Assembly (NCBI GenBank): GCA_946182825.1
Contig: CAMGZH010000014.1
Location: forward strand, 1-64,000
Origin: an uncultured Lachnospiraceae bacterium
Lineage (GTDB): Bacteria > Bacillota > Clostridia > Lachnospirales > Lachnospiraceae
Reading direction: 5' to 3'
DNA: 64,000 nt
The position numbers were made by a program, and so were the translations under genes. The notes beneath the pieces were generated by a model, which saw only the letters and a list, made by a program, of their open reading frames with translations, was not told where the DNA came from and ran no database searches. Numbering within the stretch: the stretch's first letter is position 1; each line of letters starts with the position of its first letter. Positions 52,259 to 62,298 of the stretch are shown one piece after another.

Positions 52259-53468
52259 TTTCTTTTCTCCTCATAAGCAAAAGGCACATTCTTCCGTTAT
52301 GGTACGGACACTTCCAGGGTTCTGCCACAGCTCTTCCCGGGATCGGATTTCCCTCCCGGTCAACTTCCCAGAACCATTCCCCATTGCTTCGTTTATCAAT
52401 CAAATATTCCTTTGTGTAGTTCCAGATATTCCAAGCCGCCTCAAGGTACTTCTCCTCTGACGGCTGTTTTTCCCAGGCATTGACATAACCGTTGATGGCC
52501 TCAGCCTGAATCCACCAGACACGGTTTTCCTTAACCACGCCTTTCTCCTGTTCGTTGGGAATGGAGTGTCCGTCATAGGCCCTCAGATACACCGCCTCTT
52601 CCAACTGCCTTGTCATTTCACAAACAGCCGAAAGCTCCGGTTCCTTTGATGGATCCGCCTCCGGATAAGCCTCCTTTGCAGCCGCATCAATGAGCCAGGC
52701 TGCTTCAATATCATGTCCGAAGGAAGACAGATCGATCAGTGAGTGGTAATCCCCATCGAAGAACACCTCCTGACGGTGCAGTTTCTGGTTGTATATCCTA
52801 TGGGTGATGATTCCCAGGATCTCCCGCAGTCTTTCCCGGACACTCTCATCCCCGGAGACTTCTGCCAGGGAAGTGTAGGCTTCCATCACATGAAGGATGG
52901 TGTTCATGGTTCTGGTGGCAGACACACCGTTCTCCGAAAGCTTTTCATTGGATACCGGTGTAAAATCCCGTCCGAAGGCCTCCAGATATCCCTCTGTATC
53001 CCGCATTTTTTCTTCGATGAGACGGTATAGGGACATGGCCAGCTCCAGAGCCGTTTCATCCTTTGTGACCTTGTAGTAACTTGAGATCCCATAGATGGCA
53101 AAGGCCTGATTGTAGGTATGCTTTGTCATATCCAGGGGCTTTCCGTCAAAGGTTACGGACCAGTACAGCCCCCCTTCTTCCTCATCCAGGAATGCCTTTT
53201 GTAAAAATTCCCAGGCCGCTCTTGCACAGTCCAGCAGCTCCTTATCCTGTAATTCCAGATAGGCCTCTGAGAAAAACCAGAGAATGCGGCTGTTCAGAAT
53301 GCAACCCTTCTCATAGCTCTGATCCGTATACAGATCTTCATCCACATACCCATAGAAGCCGCCAAACTCCGGATCTCTCAACTTTTTCCAGAATGGGATA
53401 ATATGATTTTTCAGTTCCTCTGTTGTCTCCAGTCTGAGTTTTTTCAATAGATCTTTTTTCTCTTCCAT
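52248..53468 (-). CDS. Cellobiose 2-epimerase / AGE-family epimerase
   Basis: [61 protein letters not shown]. Confidence 0.9.
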   Translation of the reverse strand: MEEKKDLLKKLRLETTEELKNHIIPFWKKLRDPEFGGFYGYVDEDLYTDQSYEKGCILNSRILWFFSEAYLELQDKELLDCARAAWEFLQKAFLDEEEGGLYWSVTFDGKPLDMTKHTYNQAFAIYGISSYYKVTKDETALELAMSLYRLIEEKMRDTEGYLEAFGRDFTPVSNEKLSENGVSATRTMNTILHVMEAYTSLAEVSGDESVRERLREILGIITHRIYNQKLHRQEVFFDGDYHSLIDLSSFGHDIEAAWLIDAAAKEAYPEADPSKEPELSAVCEMTRQLEEAVYLRAYDGHSIPNEQEKGVVKENRVWWIQAEAINGYVNAWEKQPSEEKYLEAAWNIWNYTKEYLIDKRSNGEWFWEVDREGNPIPGRAVAEPWKCPYHNGRMCLLLMRRKENAS

Positions 53469-53477
53469 TGCAATCTC

Positions 53478-54323
53478 CTAACCCTTGACTGCGCCGTTGG
53501 TGATTCCGGAGTAGATCTGCTTCTGGAACAGAAGGAAAACGATCAGTGCCGGAATAAAGGAAATGATAACGCCTGCACAGATCAGATTGTATTTGCTTCC
53601 CATTGGTCCCACGAAGGTATACAGAGAGGTTGCAATGGTATGCAGATCATCGTCCATCAGATACAGGTTGGCACAGTAATACTCGTTGTATACGCCTACG
53701 CCCTTGAGGATGCAGGCTGTGACAATGGCCGGTTTCAGAAGAGGAAGAATGATCTTCCAGTAGATCTTCCAGTAGCTTGCACCGTCGATGATGGCGCTTT
53801 CATCCAGGGATGTTGGAATATTCTCCAGGAACTGGATGAAGATATAGATCGAGATGACATCGGTTCCACACATCATGATGATGTAACCGTAGAGATGGTT
53901 CACCAACTGAAGGGAGGACATGATGTTATATACGGTAACCTGCATTGCAACTGCCGGCAGCAGTGAAGCAAACAGGTATAGATTTCGAATGAAGGTATTG
54001 CCGACAAACTTGAATCTTGTCAAAACGAAGGCCAACTGTGTTCCCACGATGACCGATACGATCAGGACAACGATCATAACAATTATGGAATTCAGAAAGG
54101 CTCTTCCCATGTTCGCCTGCTGAAAAGCTTTCACAAAGTTGTCAAAATTCAAAAAGTTCTTCGGTAATGTCATAACAGATGTATTCTGATATTCTGCATC
54201 TGTCTTAAATGCTGTGATCACACATGAAACGATGGGAATAACGGCCCAGAATCCAAAGAAGATGAGGGACACATATTTTATTACGCTCCATAGGATGTCA
54301 CCTATCCTGATATTCTTTTTCAT
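53478..54323 (-). CDS. Sugar ABC transporter permease (MalG-like)
   Basis: EAA loop SLDESAIIDGASYWKIYWKIILPLLKPAI; multiple TM helices. Confidence 0.92.
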   Translation of the reverse strand: MKKNIRIGDILWSVIKYVSLIFFGFWAVIPIVSCVITAFKTDAEYQNTSVMTLPKNFLNFDNFVKAFQQANMGRAFLNSIIVMIVVLIVSVIVGTQLAFVLTRFKFVGNTFIRNLYLFASLLPAVAMQVTVYNIMSSLQLVNHLYGYIIMMCGTDVISIYIFIQFLENIPTSLDESAIIDGASYWKIYWKIILPLLKPAIVTACILKGVGVYNEYYCANLYLMDDDLHTIATSLYTFVGPMGSKYNLICAGVIISFIPALIVFLLFQKQIYSGITNGAVKG

Positions 54324-54324
54324 C

Positions 54325-55350
54325 TTAAACCTTCTTTCCTTCTAACTTTGCGGCCTTTACCAGTGCCTTCTCCTGCTTTTTCCTCTGCTTCTTGGCTGCA
54401 TAGGACTCATCCTCTGCGTCTGCATTCCGGAAGATGTACTTAAAGAACAGCTTCTGAAGGATCGTGCAGGCAAAGATGATCAGCAGCAGAACCACCGCCA
54501 TGGCAGATGCAAGTCCAACCTTCTGGCTGGTATGTGCGATCTTATTCATGATTACAAAATAGGTTCCGGTTCCATTCGCACCGCTTGTGATTACGAATGG
54601 CTGCTCAAATGCTGAAAGTGATCCTGTAATGGAAAGGATGACATTCAACGTAACGATGGTCTTGATGGATGGAAGGATGATGTACCGGAAAATCTGGAAT
54701 TTATTGGCACCGTCCAACTCTGCTGCCTCATACATTCCTGCATCCACCGACATGATCGCTCCCACGAAAAGTACCATGGCCTGTCCCAGATATCTCCATA
54801 CGGAGGTTCCTACCAGCGCCCAGTTATTCACAGCCTGATCCTTCAACCAATAGGGAAGATTGGCCGGATCAAAACCGCACCAGGTCAGCACGGTATCAAA
54901 TACAAAACCACGGGTATAGAAAAACTTAAAAATAAAACCGATTGCGATTCCGTTGATCAGGTAGGGGAAGAACATCAAACCTTTGAACAGATTTCCTCCC
55001 TTAACCTTAAAGCTCAAAATCGTTGCCAGATAAAGGGCAAGGAACAACTGAAGGATAGCTCCCACCATATAGTAGATGGAAAGCTTCAATGCTCCGAAGC
55101 AGTCTTTTCTGCGAAATACGTCCAGATAATTCTGCCAACCCACGAAAACACGTCGATCCACCGGAGTGGTGTATTTCATTTTGTAAAAAGAAAACTTCAC
55201 CATTTCCGCGAATGGGAAGTATGTAAAAATCAAGAGCAAAGCCAATGGAATGATCATAAACCCTACTATCGTAAAGAACTGCTGTCCCTTACGAGACTTC
55301 GCCCAGGCGATCATGCCCTTCTCCTGTCTCATCTGTGTCTCCTCTCTCAT
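54325..55350 (-). CDS. Sugar ABC transporter permease (MalF-like)
   Basis: EAA loop MYEAAELDGANKFQIFRYIILPSIK; start trimmed to MREETQ with RBS gggagg. Confidence 0.92.
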   Translation of the reverse strand: MREETQMRQEKGMIAWAKSRKGQQFFTIVGFMIIPLALLLIFTYFPFAEMVKFSFYKMKYTTPVDRRVFVGWQNYLDVFRRKDCFGALKLSIYYMVGAILQLFLALYLATILSFKVKGGNLFKGLMFFPYLINGIAIGFIFKFFYTRGFVFDTVLTWCGFDPANLPYWLKDQAVNNWALVGTSVWRYLGQAMVLFVGAIMSVDAGMYEAAELDGANKFQIFRYIILPSIKTIVTLNVILSITGSLSAFEQPFVITSGANGTGTYFVIMNKIAHTSQKVGLASAMAVVLLLIIFACTILQKLFFKYIFRNADAEDESYAAKKQRKKQEKALVKAAKLEGKKV

Positions 55351-55371
55351 TTTATCCTCCCTTGGATCAGA

Positions 55372-55404
55372 TCTCCCGGGGGGCGGCAAAGCCGCCCGGG
55401 AGGA
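55372..55404 (-). other. GC-rich intercistronic hairpin between solute-binding-protein gene and permease gene
   Basis: tctcccggggggcggcaaagccgcccgggagga, no U tract. Confidence 0.75.
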
Positions 55405-55430
55405 AATATGTAATAACTCAAATCTGCGTT

Positions 55431-56816
55431 TTACTTAACTTCAACGCCTTCTGTTTCCTGTGCAGAGGACCATGCCTCGTTCCATTCCTTCATAATATCA
55501 TCAAAGCTCTTGTCACCATTTGCTGCATGCTCGATGATGGCCTGGATCTTATCATTACCACCTGCATTGATGTTCAGCTCAGAATCGGAATTCAGGTTGT
55601 TTAAAAGATCTTCTTCACCTTCAACGGCCGGATCATCCTGAAGAAGCTCAACACCGGAAAAGTCAAGCTTTGTATCTGTTGTAGATGCATCGATTGGAAG
55701 TCCATCCTCGTTGTAAGAGAAACCTGACTTCTCTGTCATCCACTTTACAAATACCATGGCAGCTGCCTTTTCATCATCGCTGGCATTTACATTGATACCA
55801 AAGCTGTAGTCTGCACCACAGAGTGCGTACTGCTTGCCGTCAACTGTGATTGGAAACGGCATGTATCCGATATCATCGGAATTCTTTCCTGCTGCCTCCA
55901 TCTGAGGGTATGCCCAGGAGCCTAATGCCATGCAGCCGATCTCACCGTTGTTCAACTTTGTCTTGCTGCCTTCCCAGTCTGTTGTGGTGTAGTCATCCTC
56001 AATGAGCTTTTGTGCTGTTGCATCATAGAGGATCTTATATACGCTGTATGGATGGGTTCCGTCACCGTAATCCTTGAACGGATCCTTGGCATGAAGGAAT
56101 TCCTGGTTCATATACTTGGTACTGCCGGTTGCATTGATTCCGATGTATGCATCCCATGCACCCATGGTCCAGCCGGCTGCATAGTTTGTGTAAAGAGGAA
56201 TTGCCTTTGTCTTCTCCTTGATCGCCTTTAATGCATTGATGAACTCTTCCGGTGTCTTTGGCACCTCTTTGATTCCTGCCTGCTCAAAGACTTTCTTGTT
56301 GTAGACAATACCCTGTGTGGTTGCTGTGGAAGGTACACCGTAGACCTCTCCGTCATACATCCAGGTATTTGCGTAGTTGATCTCCTTCTGCATGGTGTCA
56401 ATATCGCCGTAGCTGATAAAGTAGTTGGAGAGATCAGCCTTGTCCACTGCAGGGATCATCATAATGGTCTCGTAGTCTCCGGACTGAAGATGGGTCAGAG
56501 CATCATCTGCATAGTTGGTATCCGTTGTGATATCCACCTTGATGTTCGGATACATCTTGTTAAAATCTGCAAGATACTGCTTCCAGTTCTTTCCGCCGTA
56601 ATCATCGCTGTCCATATCGGTTCTGTGATTGAACATGGTGATGTTTGCCTTAAGATCGGTGTAATCCTTTCCAAGTTCAATGTTGGCATAGCTAAGATCC
56701 TTTGTATCAGATCCCTTTGTAGATCCGCTCTTCTTTCCGCTGGATGATCCACAAGCAGTTACCCCAAACGCCATAACAGCTGCCAAAAGAGCTGCGAGGA
56801 CTCTTCTTTTCTTCAT
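55431..56816 (-). CDS. Extracellular sugar-binding lipoprotein (mannooligosaccharide-binding candidate)
   Basis: Lipobox FGVTACGSS; family 1 SBP organisation (KTPEEFINALKAIKEKTKAIPLYTN...). Confidence 0.9.
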   Translation of the reverse strand: MKKRRVLAALLAAVMAFGVTACGSSSGKKSGSTKGSDTKDLSYANIELGKDYTDLKANITMFNHRTDMDSDDYGGKNWKQYLADFNKMYPNIKVDITTDTNYADDALTHLQSGDYETIMMIPAVDKADLSNYFISYGDIDTMQKEINYANTWMYDGEVYGVPSTATTQGIVYNKKVFEQAGIKEVPKTPEEFINALKAIKEKTKAIPLYTNYAAGWTMGAWDAYIGINATGSTKYMNQEFLHAKDPFKDYGDGTHPYSVYKILYDATAQKLIEDDYTTTDWEGSKTKLNNGEIGCMALGSWAYPQMEAAGKNSDDIGYMPFPITVDGKQYALCGADYSFGINVNASDDEKAAAMVFVKWMTEKSGFSYNEDGLPIDASTTDTKLDFSGVELLQDDPAVEGEEDLLNNLNSDSELNINAGGNDKIQAIIEHAANGDKSFDDIMKEWNEAWSSAQETEGVEVK

Positions 56817-56925
56817 AGTGTCATTTCCTCCTTAAATTTTTTACTTCTCCTCTCGGATACCTGCTAATCGTTCGACGCGTCTTACTTACTTTTTAGCTTA
56901 AACCGAGTATATTAGTTAATCACAT

Positions 56926-56944
56926 GCTTAACAAGCTTGTTAGC
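56926..56944. promoter_or_regulatory. Candidate LacI-family operator upstream of SBP operon
   Basis: gcTTAACAAGCTTGTTAgc; 14-bp perfect palindrome TAACAAGCTTGTTA. Confidence 0.6.
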
Positions 56945-56999
56945 TATTTAGCCACTACTTGCACAAATATCTTTACCTGTTTTTGTGGAACTTTTATAA

Positions 57000-57030
57000 G
57001 AAAACAGCAGACCACCCGGATCTGCTGTTG
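57000..57030 (-). terminator. Intrinsic terminator after lacI-type gene
   Basis: Minus strand aacagcagatccgggtggtctgctgttttctt. Confidence 0.75.
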
Positions 57031-57085
57031 AATATTGACTATTCTTTTCCGTTCTCCGCCCCCCCGCTTACCTTGGGGCTTCTGA

Positions 57086-58120
57086 CTACTTCAGTTCCCG
57101 TACCGTTTCCCGCTGGATCAGGTGTCCCACAACGATCACCGTTCCTTTTCTGTAATATTCCCGGTTGATCTTATGAATCAGATTATGGACGGCCTTTCTG
57201 GCCATCTCCTTGGTATCCACCTCGTAGGAGGTAAAACGTACATCGGTAATGGATGGGTAAGGAAGGTTATCATATCCGGCAATGGAAACATCTCCGGGAC
57301 AACTGTAGCCATGCTCAGAAAGCTTGCGTTCAAGATAGCTTGCAGCCAGATCACAGTTGCATACAAAGGCCGTGGGCATTTCCCTGGGCAGGGTAAAATA
57401 TTTCCCCGCATCCATCATGCCAGTGACCTTGTCCCGGTCCGGAATGACCCACTCATCCCGGACCGTAACACCGTGCTCCATCATGGATTTTAAATAGCCA
57501 AGATAACGATCGGTGATGGAACCGGTTGTCAACACGGTTCCCACATAGGCAATATCCCGGTGTCCCATGGAAAAAAGATAATTGGTCAGCTGATAGGCTC
57601 CGTAAAAGCTGTCAGAGATCACACAGTCCCTCTTGTTGCTGGAATGGGCAAAATCGACATAGACATAGGGAATATTACTGTTCGCATCCAGATAATCCAG
57701 GTATTCCTCTGCCAGACAGCCCAGTACCAGATACCCATCCACCTTATCCTTCTCCAGAAGTCTCGGAAGCACAAAGCCCTCCTCCATCTCCGGCGAAATG
57801 ATCTCCATGGTGGCAAAGCACTCCTTCTTGGCCGCTTCGTTTGTCATCAGCATCTGCAGATTTCCGTAAAAAGAATTGAACTGATCAAAAAATCTGCTTG
57901 CCATCAATATTCCAAGATTGTAGCTTAGGCTGCTTCTCTGGGATCGGTCCGTCTGGGATTTATATCCCATCTCCCGCGCAAGACGTATGATCTCCTCCCG
58001 CTTCTCCTCCGAAACGCCCTTCTGACCGGACAGCGCCTTGGATACGGTTACTGTGCTGACCTGTGCTTTTTCAGCAATATCCTTCATTCGAACTATATTT
58101 GCCATAGGATCTCCTATCAC
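57086..58120 (-). CDS. LacI-family transcriptional regulator
   Basis: VRMKDIAEKAQVSTVTVSKALSGQKGVSEEKREEIIRLAREMGY; PBP-like sensor domain. Confidence 0.95.
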   Translation of the reverse strand: MIGDPMANIVRMKDIAEKAQVSTVTVSKALSGQKGVSEEKREEIIRLAREMGYKSQTDRSQRSSLSYNLGILMASRFFDQFNSFYGNLQMLMTNEAAKKECFATMEIISPEMEEGFVLPRLLEKDKVDGYLVLGCLAEEYLDYLDANSNIPYVYVDFAHSSNKRDCVISDSFYGAYQLTNYLFSMGHRDIAYVGTVLTTGSITDRYLGYLKSMMEHGVTVRDEWVIPDRDKVTGMMDAGKYFTLPREMPTAFVCNCDLAASYLERKLSEHGYSCPGDVSIAGYDNLPYPSITDVRFTSYEVDTKEMARKAVHNLIHKINREYYRKGTVIVVGHLIQRETVRELK

Positions 58121-58146
58121 CTGCCTTCCAACAGGCAGACTAACAA

Positions 58147-58199
58147 AAAGAGGTTTATAATTAACTAACGTTTAGCTAATTATAAACCTCTTTTTTTGA
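58147..58199. terminator. Long inverted repeat between CE2 and lacI genes; probable terminator with operator-like loop
   Basis: aaagaggtttataattaactaacgtttagctaattataaacctcttttttt; 17-bp perfect arms. Confidence 0.8.
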
Positions 58200-58201
58200 T
58201 T

Positions 58202-59284
58202 TTACAAGATAGGTTCTATTTCCTTCAGGATCTTTTCTGCCGCCTTTTTATGGGATGGGCTTCCGGGATGAAGCCGACTTCCCAGTTCTTTTTCCTCTGT
58301 GTTCTCCAACTCGATCACAGCAAAACGGCTGCCTCCGTCTTCCTCTTCTTCCCTTATCCGCTCAACGGAGGAACGGATCTGGGGCATCAGAGGATCTCCG
58401 ATCATTCCATAACACCAGAAGATATGAGCCTTGGGATGCATCCTGCCCAACTCCTTCATAAAGTCGTAGACTCGCCCTGCAAAGTTTTCTCTCAGCTTCT
58501 CTCCCTGCTCCGGTAACAGATTGGAGTCATTGGTTCCCAGATTGATCAGAATCACATCCGGATGCTCCTTGATCTTATACTTTTTCTTCAGGATGGGCTG
58601 ATAACTGCTCCACTCCACGCCTGCATCATAACTTTGATCCTCTTCGCCCCGAAGAACGCCGGCAAGCTTTTGATAATATGGCGGAAGGGCATTCTTTTGA
58701 TCGCCGTCATAGGACTGGAAGGCTCCCCAGCCACTCTGGGAAAGGACACACAGATCTGCGTGCAACGCCTTTGCCACCTGATATTCATAGGTCTTCGTAG
58801 CAGAGAAGCAGTGGGAGACCCAGTCCATCAGATCGTGGTCGCCACACAGACCTTCCCCGGATGTAATACTGTCTCCGATCACCTCCAGCAAAAGGTTTTC
58901 CTCTTCCACCGGTGAGTTATCCACAAAGCTTCCGTCTGTTTCCACGGACAAAAAATCGATCCTGCTGACCGTATCCTCCGGCATGGCCTGTGTATCCCGA
59001 AGGATCCGTACATGCTTGACCACCCCGGGATCCATTCCACGGAAAATGCAGACCCTCTGCTCTCCTTTGTCCAGCATCCTCCGCTGGATCAGCGCTCCGT
59101 CGATCTCAATGTCCAGCCAGAGATCATAGATCTCATAGCTTGCTCTAAGCTCCAGCCAGAGCTGGGAGGCCCTTACATCGAATGCAATGCCGGATGCCGT
59201 CCAAAAACAGCTGATGGCCTCTTCACGCATACCGCAGCGGCCCAGTACCTTAAGTCCTTCAATTTCGCTTACCTTCTGCTTCAT
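58202..59284 (-). CDS. CE2-like acetyl esterase (jelly-roll plus SGNH)
   Basis: LLEVIGDSITSGEGLCG; VILINLGTNDSNL; N-terminal beta domain; adjacent GH26. Confidence 0.8.
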   Translation of the reverse strand: MKQKVSEIEGLKVLGRCGMREEAISCFWTASGIAFDVRASQLWLELRASYEIYDLWLDIEIDGALIQRRMLDKGEQRVCIFRGMDPGVVKHVRILRDTQAMPEDTVSRIDFLSVETDGSFVDNSPVEEENLLLEVIGDSITSGEGLCGDHDLMDWVSHCFSATKTYEYQVAKALHADLCVLSQSGWGAFQSYDGDQKNALPPYYQKLAGVLRGEEDQSYDAGVEWSSYQPILKKKYKIKEHPDVILINLGTNDSNLLPEQGEKLRENFAGRVYDFMKELGRMHPKAHIFWCYGMIGDPLMPQIRSSVERIREEEEDGGSRFAVIELENTEEKELGSRLHPGSPSHKKAAEKILKEIEPIL

Positions 59285-59294
59285 TGCAACTCCC

Positions 59295-62138
59295 TTACTG
59301 CGTAAAACTTACCTCTTTGGCGTCTGTTGTAACTGCTGTGATATTATCATAGCACAAAACGCCGCTTACCCGTCCGTCCTTTACCGCGGAGGAATCCTTA
59401 ATGGCATTCACCCAGAGTCCCAGAGAGGTAACCTGCTTACAGTCCTCTGTCAGACCGCCCTTTGGATGCCCGCTGGTATCTCGCTTGCAAAATTCCCGGA
59501 ACGGGATCACAACATGGATCTTCTTACCGCCCAATGTTTGATATTTCTCAAATTCATTGAGGTATACCTCATAGACTGTCTGGTTCGCCGTGATCTGGAT
59601 CACCGTCTTCTGATTCTTACCATCCGGAATCATGTCAAAACTCAATGCATTGGCGCCGGACCAGTCAACATCCTTATTGATGGTGGCACCTGCCCATCCG
59701 GTATCCTTCTCATCATAGGCAAACTTCAGATAACAGCTGTCCGTAAAGTCATCCTTTTTCTCCAGTGACAGCTTAAGTGAACAGTCGGTATCCTTATTCA
59801 CCGTCCATGCCGATGTCAGTCTCGTATCGATTCCGTAGTAATGTTCAAAATCGTCCACCAGATTCGGATCCGCCACCGGTTCCTTTTCGTTAAAGATCAC
59901 TTCGATCGTCTGCTGCACTTTTTTGTCAACCTTCAACGTTATGCTTCCGACTCCTTTTCCAAGAAGGGCAAGCTTTTCTTTTTTCAGGGACGCCCCATAG
60001 TACGCTCCCTTCTTTTCCATCGGCAGTGTTACCGTCTTCTTGCCTACTGCAAGTTCCAGGGTCACCCGTTCCTTACCGTCGCCACCCACAACATCTGCCT
60101 TTATGATCACGGGCTTTGTGATCCGCGTATCCGCTATAGGGGAAAGCAGGTAGGCACTGGCGCCCTTTACCGCAGCCTCCGCCTTGTCACTGCCAACCGC
60201 AAGATTAGCGATCGCCTGCTTCTGATCACTTGCAAACAGACTTCTCGGATCATTATAAAACTTCAAAAAATCATCCAGGAACTCATGTCCCCGCAGGCTG
60301 CCATCCTTGTTCTTCTGATCCACATAGGGGCTGTAATATCCGTCTGTTTTTGCAAAATTCGCCCACAGAAGGAAGTAACTTGCGGATGAATCGGAGACGA
60401 TCTGCATCACCTTACGATACCAGTCCTTTGACGGGTTGTCCTTCTTCAAGAGTGCCGTCTGGTTCTCCCCCGGTTGCGTATCATTGGACACGCCGGTCTC
60501 TGTCAAGGCAAACAGCTTGTTATGCTTCTTTGCAAAACGGTCCGCAAGCTTTACCTGCTTGGTTAAGCTGTTCAGCCAATCCTGATCGTGGGTCCTGTCA
60601 TACATATCAAAGCCCACCATATCCACATAGGCATCTCCCGGATACCTCTGCTCAAACTCAGCCACCGTGGCAGGCTCGCTTCCCGGACTGTAGACATAGA
60701 GCATGTTATGCACCTTTTTCGTATCCTTCAGATAACTTACCGTATAACGATAAATGTTTTTATAGGTCTCTTCATCACAGAAGGCCGCACCCCACCAGAA
60801 CCAGCTTCCGGTATTCTCATGGAACGGGCGGAACAGGATGCTTCCGTCCACCTGTTTTGCATAATCCGCAATCATATCCAGGTATGCTGTATATTGCTTG
60901 TTGCAGCTGCCTCCCGGAAGAATGTTGTTCGCCGGATCCTTTGTGGTGGATCCAACCGTATAGCCGTTAAAAATATATTTGGTGTAGGACTTGTCTCCCT
61001 TCTTATACTTCGGATTCTTCTTCACCTGTGCAAAGTTCGGCATATGGGCGGAAAGGGTTACAATGGAGCCGTTTTTGATTGCTTCATTACTGATTTTCGC
61101 TGCTGCTTTAACGTTCCCTGCTCCGTTCTCCTTGATCTTATCCTTATGGGTCTTATTGTAACGAGCGGCAGAATACTCATCTCCCACCAGAGACAGTCCA
61201 TCGATTCCGAAGACTCCGGCATAGGAACCTGTCACATCCTTGGTATCGGAGCTTGTCAGCGCAGGGGAACCTGCCTTGTCAAAGTAATCGTTCTGATGTC
61301 CATAGATCACATCCTCGGATTCTCCTACACTGCGAAGGTAGGCATAGGTGTTTCTTGTTGCCTGATCCGCCTTCTCATCCACCAGACGCATCTGCTTCTG
61401 GTAGGAGATCTCCTTCTTCTTTCCGTCCTTTGTCTGAAAACTGATTTTTGTCTGATTGGCACTGATTTTCTGTGTTGATGCCTTTTTTCTAACAACCGTA
61501 GATGTCACAGTCACTTCCTTTTCAACTTTCTGTCCAATCGTAAGATTGTCCAGCCAAATTGCTCCCTTGTAATCGGTATTCTGTCCCACCAGCTGAATAG
61601 CGAACTTTTTCACCTTTCCACTCTCTGTTCCGAGGCTGTCAAAGGTGAAGGATACCGTCGTCTTCTTGCGTCCGTCTCCCAGATCCACTGCCTGCGCCAT
61701 ATCCGCAAGCCCGAAGGCCCCCAGACCCTCATCCGTGTACAGCTTGACACCGATGGCTCCTGTTGTCATATTCTTCTCATCATAGATCAGGTCCACTCTC
61801 GCCTGATTGGAACCGGTCAGGTTCATCCCGTCCTTGTTTTCATATACTGCCGTCGTCTGGGACCAGCCACTGGAAGAATTTTTGGAAAAATCGACGTTCA
61901 TCCGGAGTTCTCCGTTTTCTGCCTCGATTGTTGTGGTCTTGCCACTGTCATAGTCCCACTCCCAACCGGCACCATAGTACCAGCCGTCGATTCCCTGGTT
62001 GAAATCAAAGGACTTGCAGACCCGCTCGTCACTCTTCTTGACCTTGGCAAAAGCCGGTAAACTGCTTCCTGTTGCAGATAACCCCATGCTCACTGCCATT
62101 GCAGTAGCCATAACCTGCATCATCTTTCTTCTTTTCAT
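59295..62138 (-). CDS. Secreted GH26 beta-mannanase with flanking N- and C-terminal carbohydrate-binding-like domains
   Basis: Signal peptide; FRPFHENTGSWFWWGAAF acid/base region, FALTETGVSN nucleophile region; CBM-like domains (CBM27/CBM23-type by inference). Confidence 0.9.
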   Translation of the reverse strand: MKRRKMMQVMATAMAVSMGLSATGSSLPAFAKVKKSDERVCKSFDFNQGIDGWYYGAGWEWDYDSGKTTTIEAENGELRMNVDFSKNSSSGWSQTTAVYENKDGMNLTGSNQARVDLIYDEKNMTTGAIGVKLYTDEGLGAFGLADMAQAVDLGDGRKKTTVSFTFDSLGTESGKVKKFAIQLVGQNTDYKGAIWLDNLTIGQKVEKEVTVTSTVVRKKASTQKISANQTKISFQTKDGKKKEISYQKQMRLVDEKADQATRNTYAYLRSVGESEDVIYGHQNDYFDKAGSPALTSSDTKDVTGSYAGVFGIDGLSLVGDEYSAARYNKTHKDKIKENGAGNVKAAAKISNEAIKNGSIVTLSAHMPNFAQVKKNPKYKKGDKSYTKYIFNGYTVGSTTKDPANNILPGGSCNKQYTAYLDMIADYAKQVDGSILFRPFHENTGSWFWWGAAFCDEETYKNIYRYTVSYLKDTKKVHNMLYVYSPGSEPATVAEFEQRYPGDAYVDMVGFDMYDRTHDQDWLNSLTKQVKLADRFAKKHNKLFALTETGVSNDTQPGENQTALLKKDNPSKDWYRKVMQIVSDSSASYFLLWANFAKTDGYYSPYVDQKNKDGSLRGHEFLDDFLKFYNDPRSLFASDQKQAIANLAVGSDKAEAAVKGASAYLLSPIADTRITKPVIIKADVVGGDGKERVTLELAVGKKTVTLPMEKKGAYYGASLKKEKLALLGKGVGSITLKVDKKVQQTIEVIFNEKEPVADPNLVDDFEHYYGIDTRLTSAWTVNKDTDCSLKLSLEKKDDFTDSCYLKFAYDEKDTGWAGATINKDVDWSGANALSFDMIPDGKNQKTVIQITANQTVYEVYLNEFEKYQTLGGKKIHVVIPFREFCKRDTSGHPKGGLTEDCKQVTSLGLWVNAIKDSSAVKDGRVSGVLCYDNITAVTTDAKEVSFTQ

Positions 62139-62272
62139 TTTTTCCCCTTTCTTGAAGAGACGTGTTTTGTTACGTTGCTACTGTATGCTTTTCACGGAGG
62201 CAGTTCAATTCAGTTAGCCAATTAATCGGCCAGGCAAACTCTTCGCTTCGCTTAGAGGAAGGGGGCTTATCC

Positions 62273-62298
62273 GACTGAGATAAACGCTCCGCGAGGAT
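62273..62298 (+). repeat. Copy 2 of dispersed 26-nt motif
   Basis: gactgagataaacgctccgcgaggat; 25/26 identical to reverse complement of 24086..24111. Confidence 0.85.
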
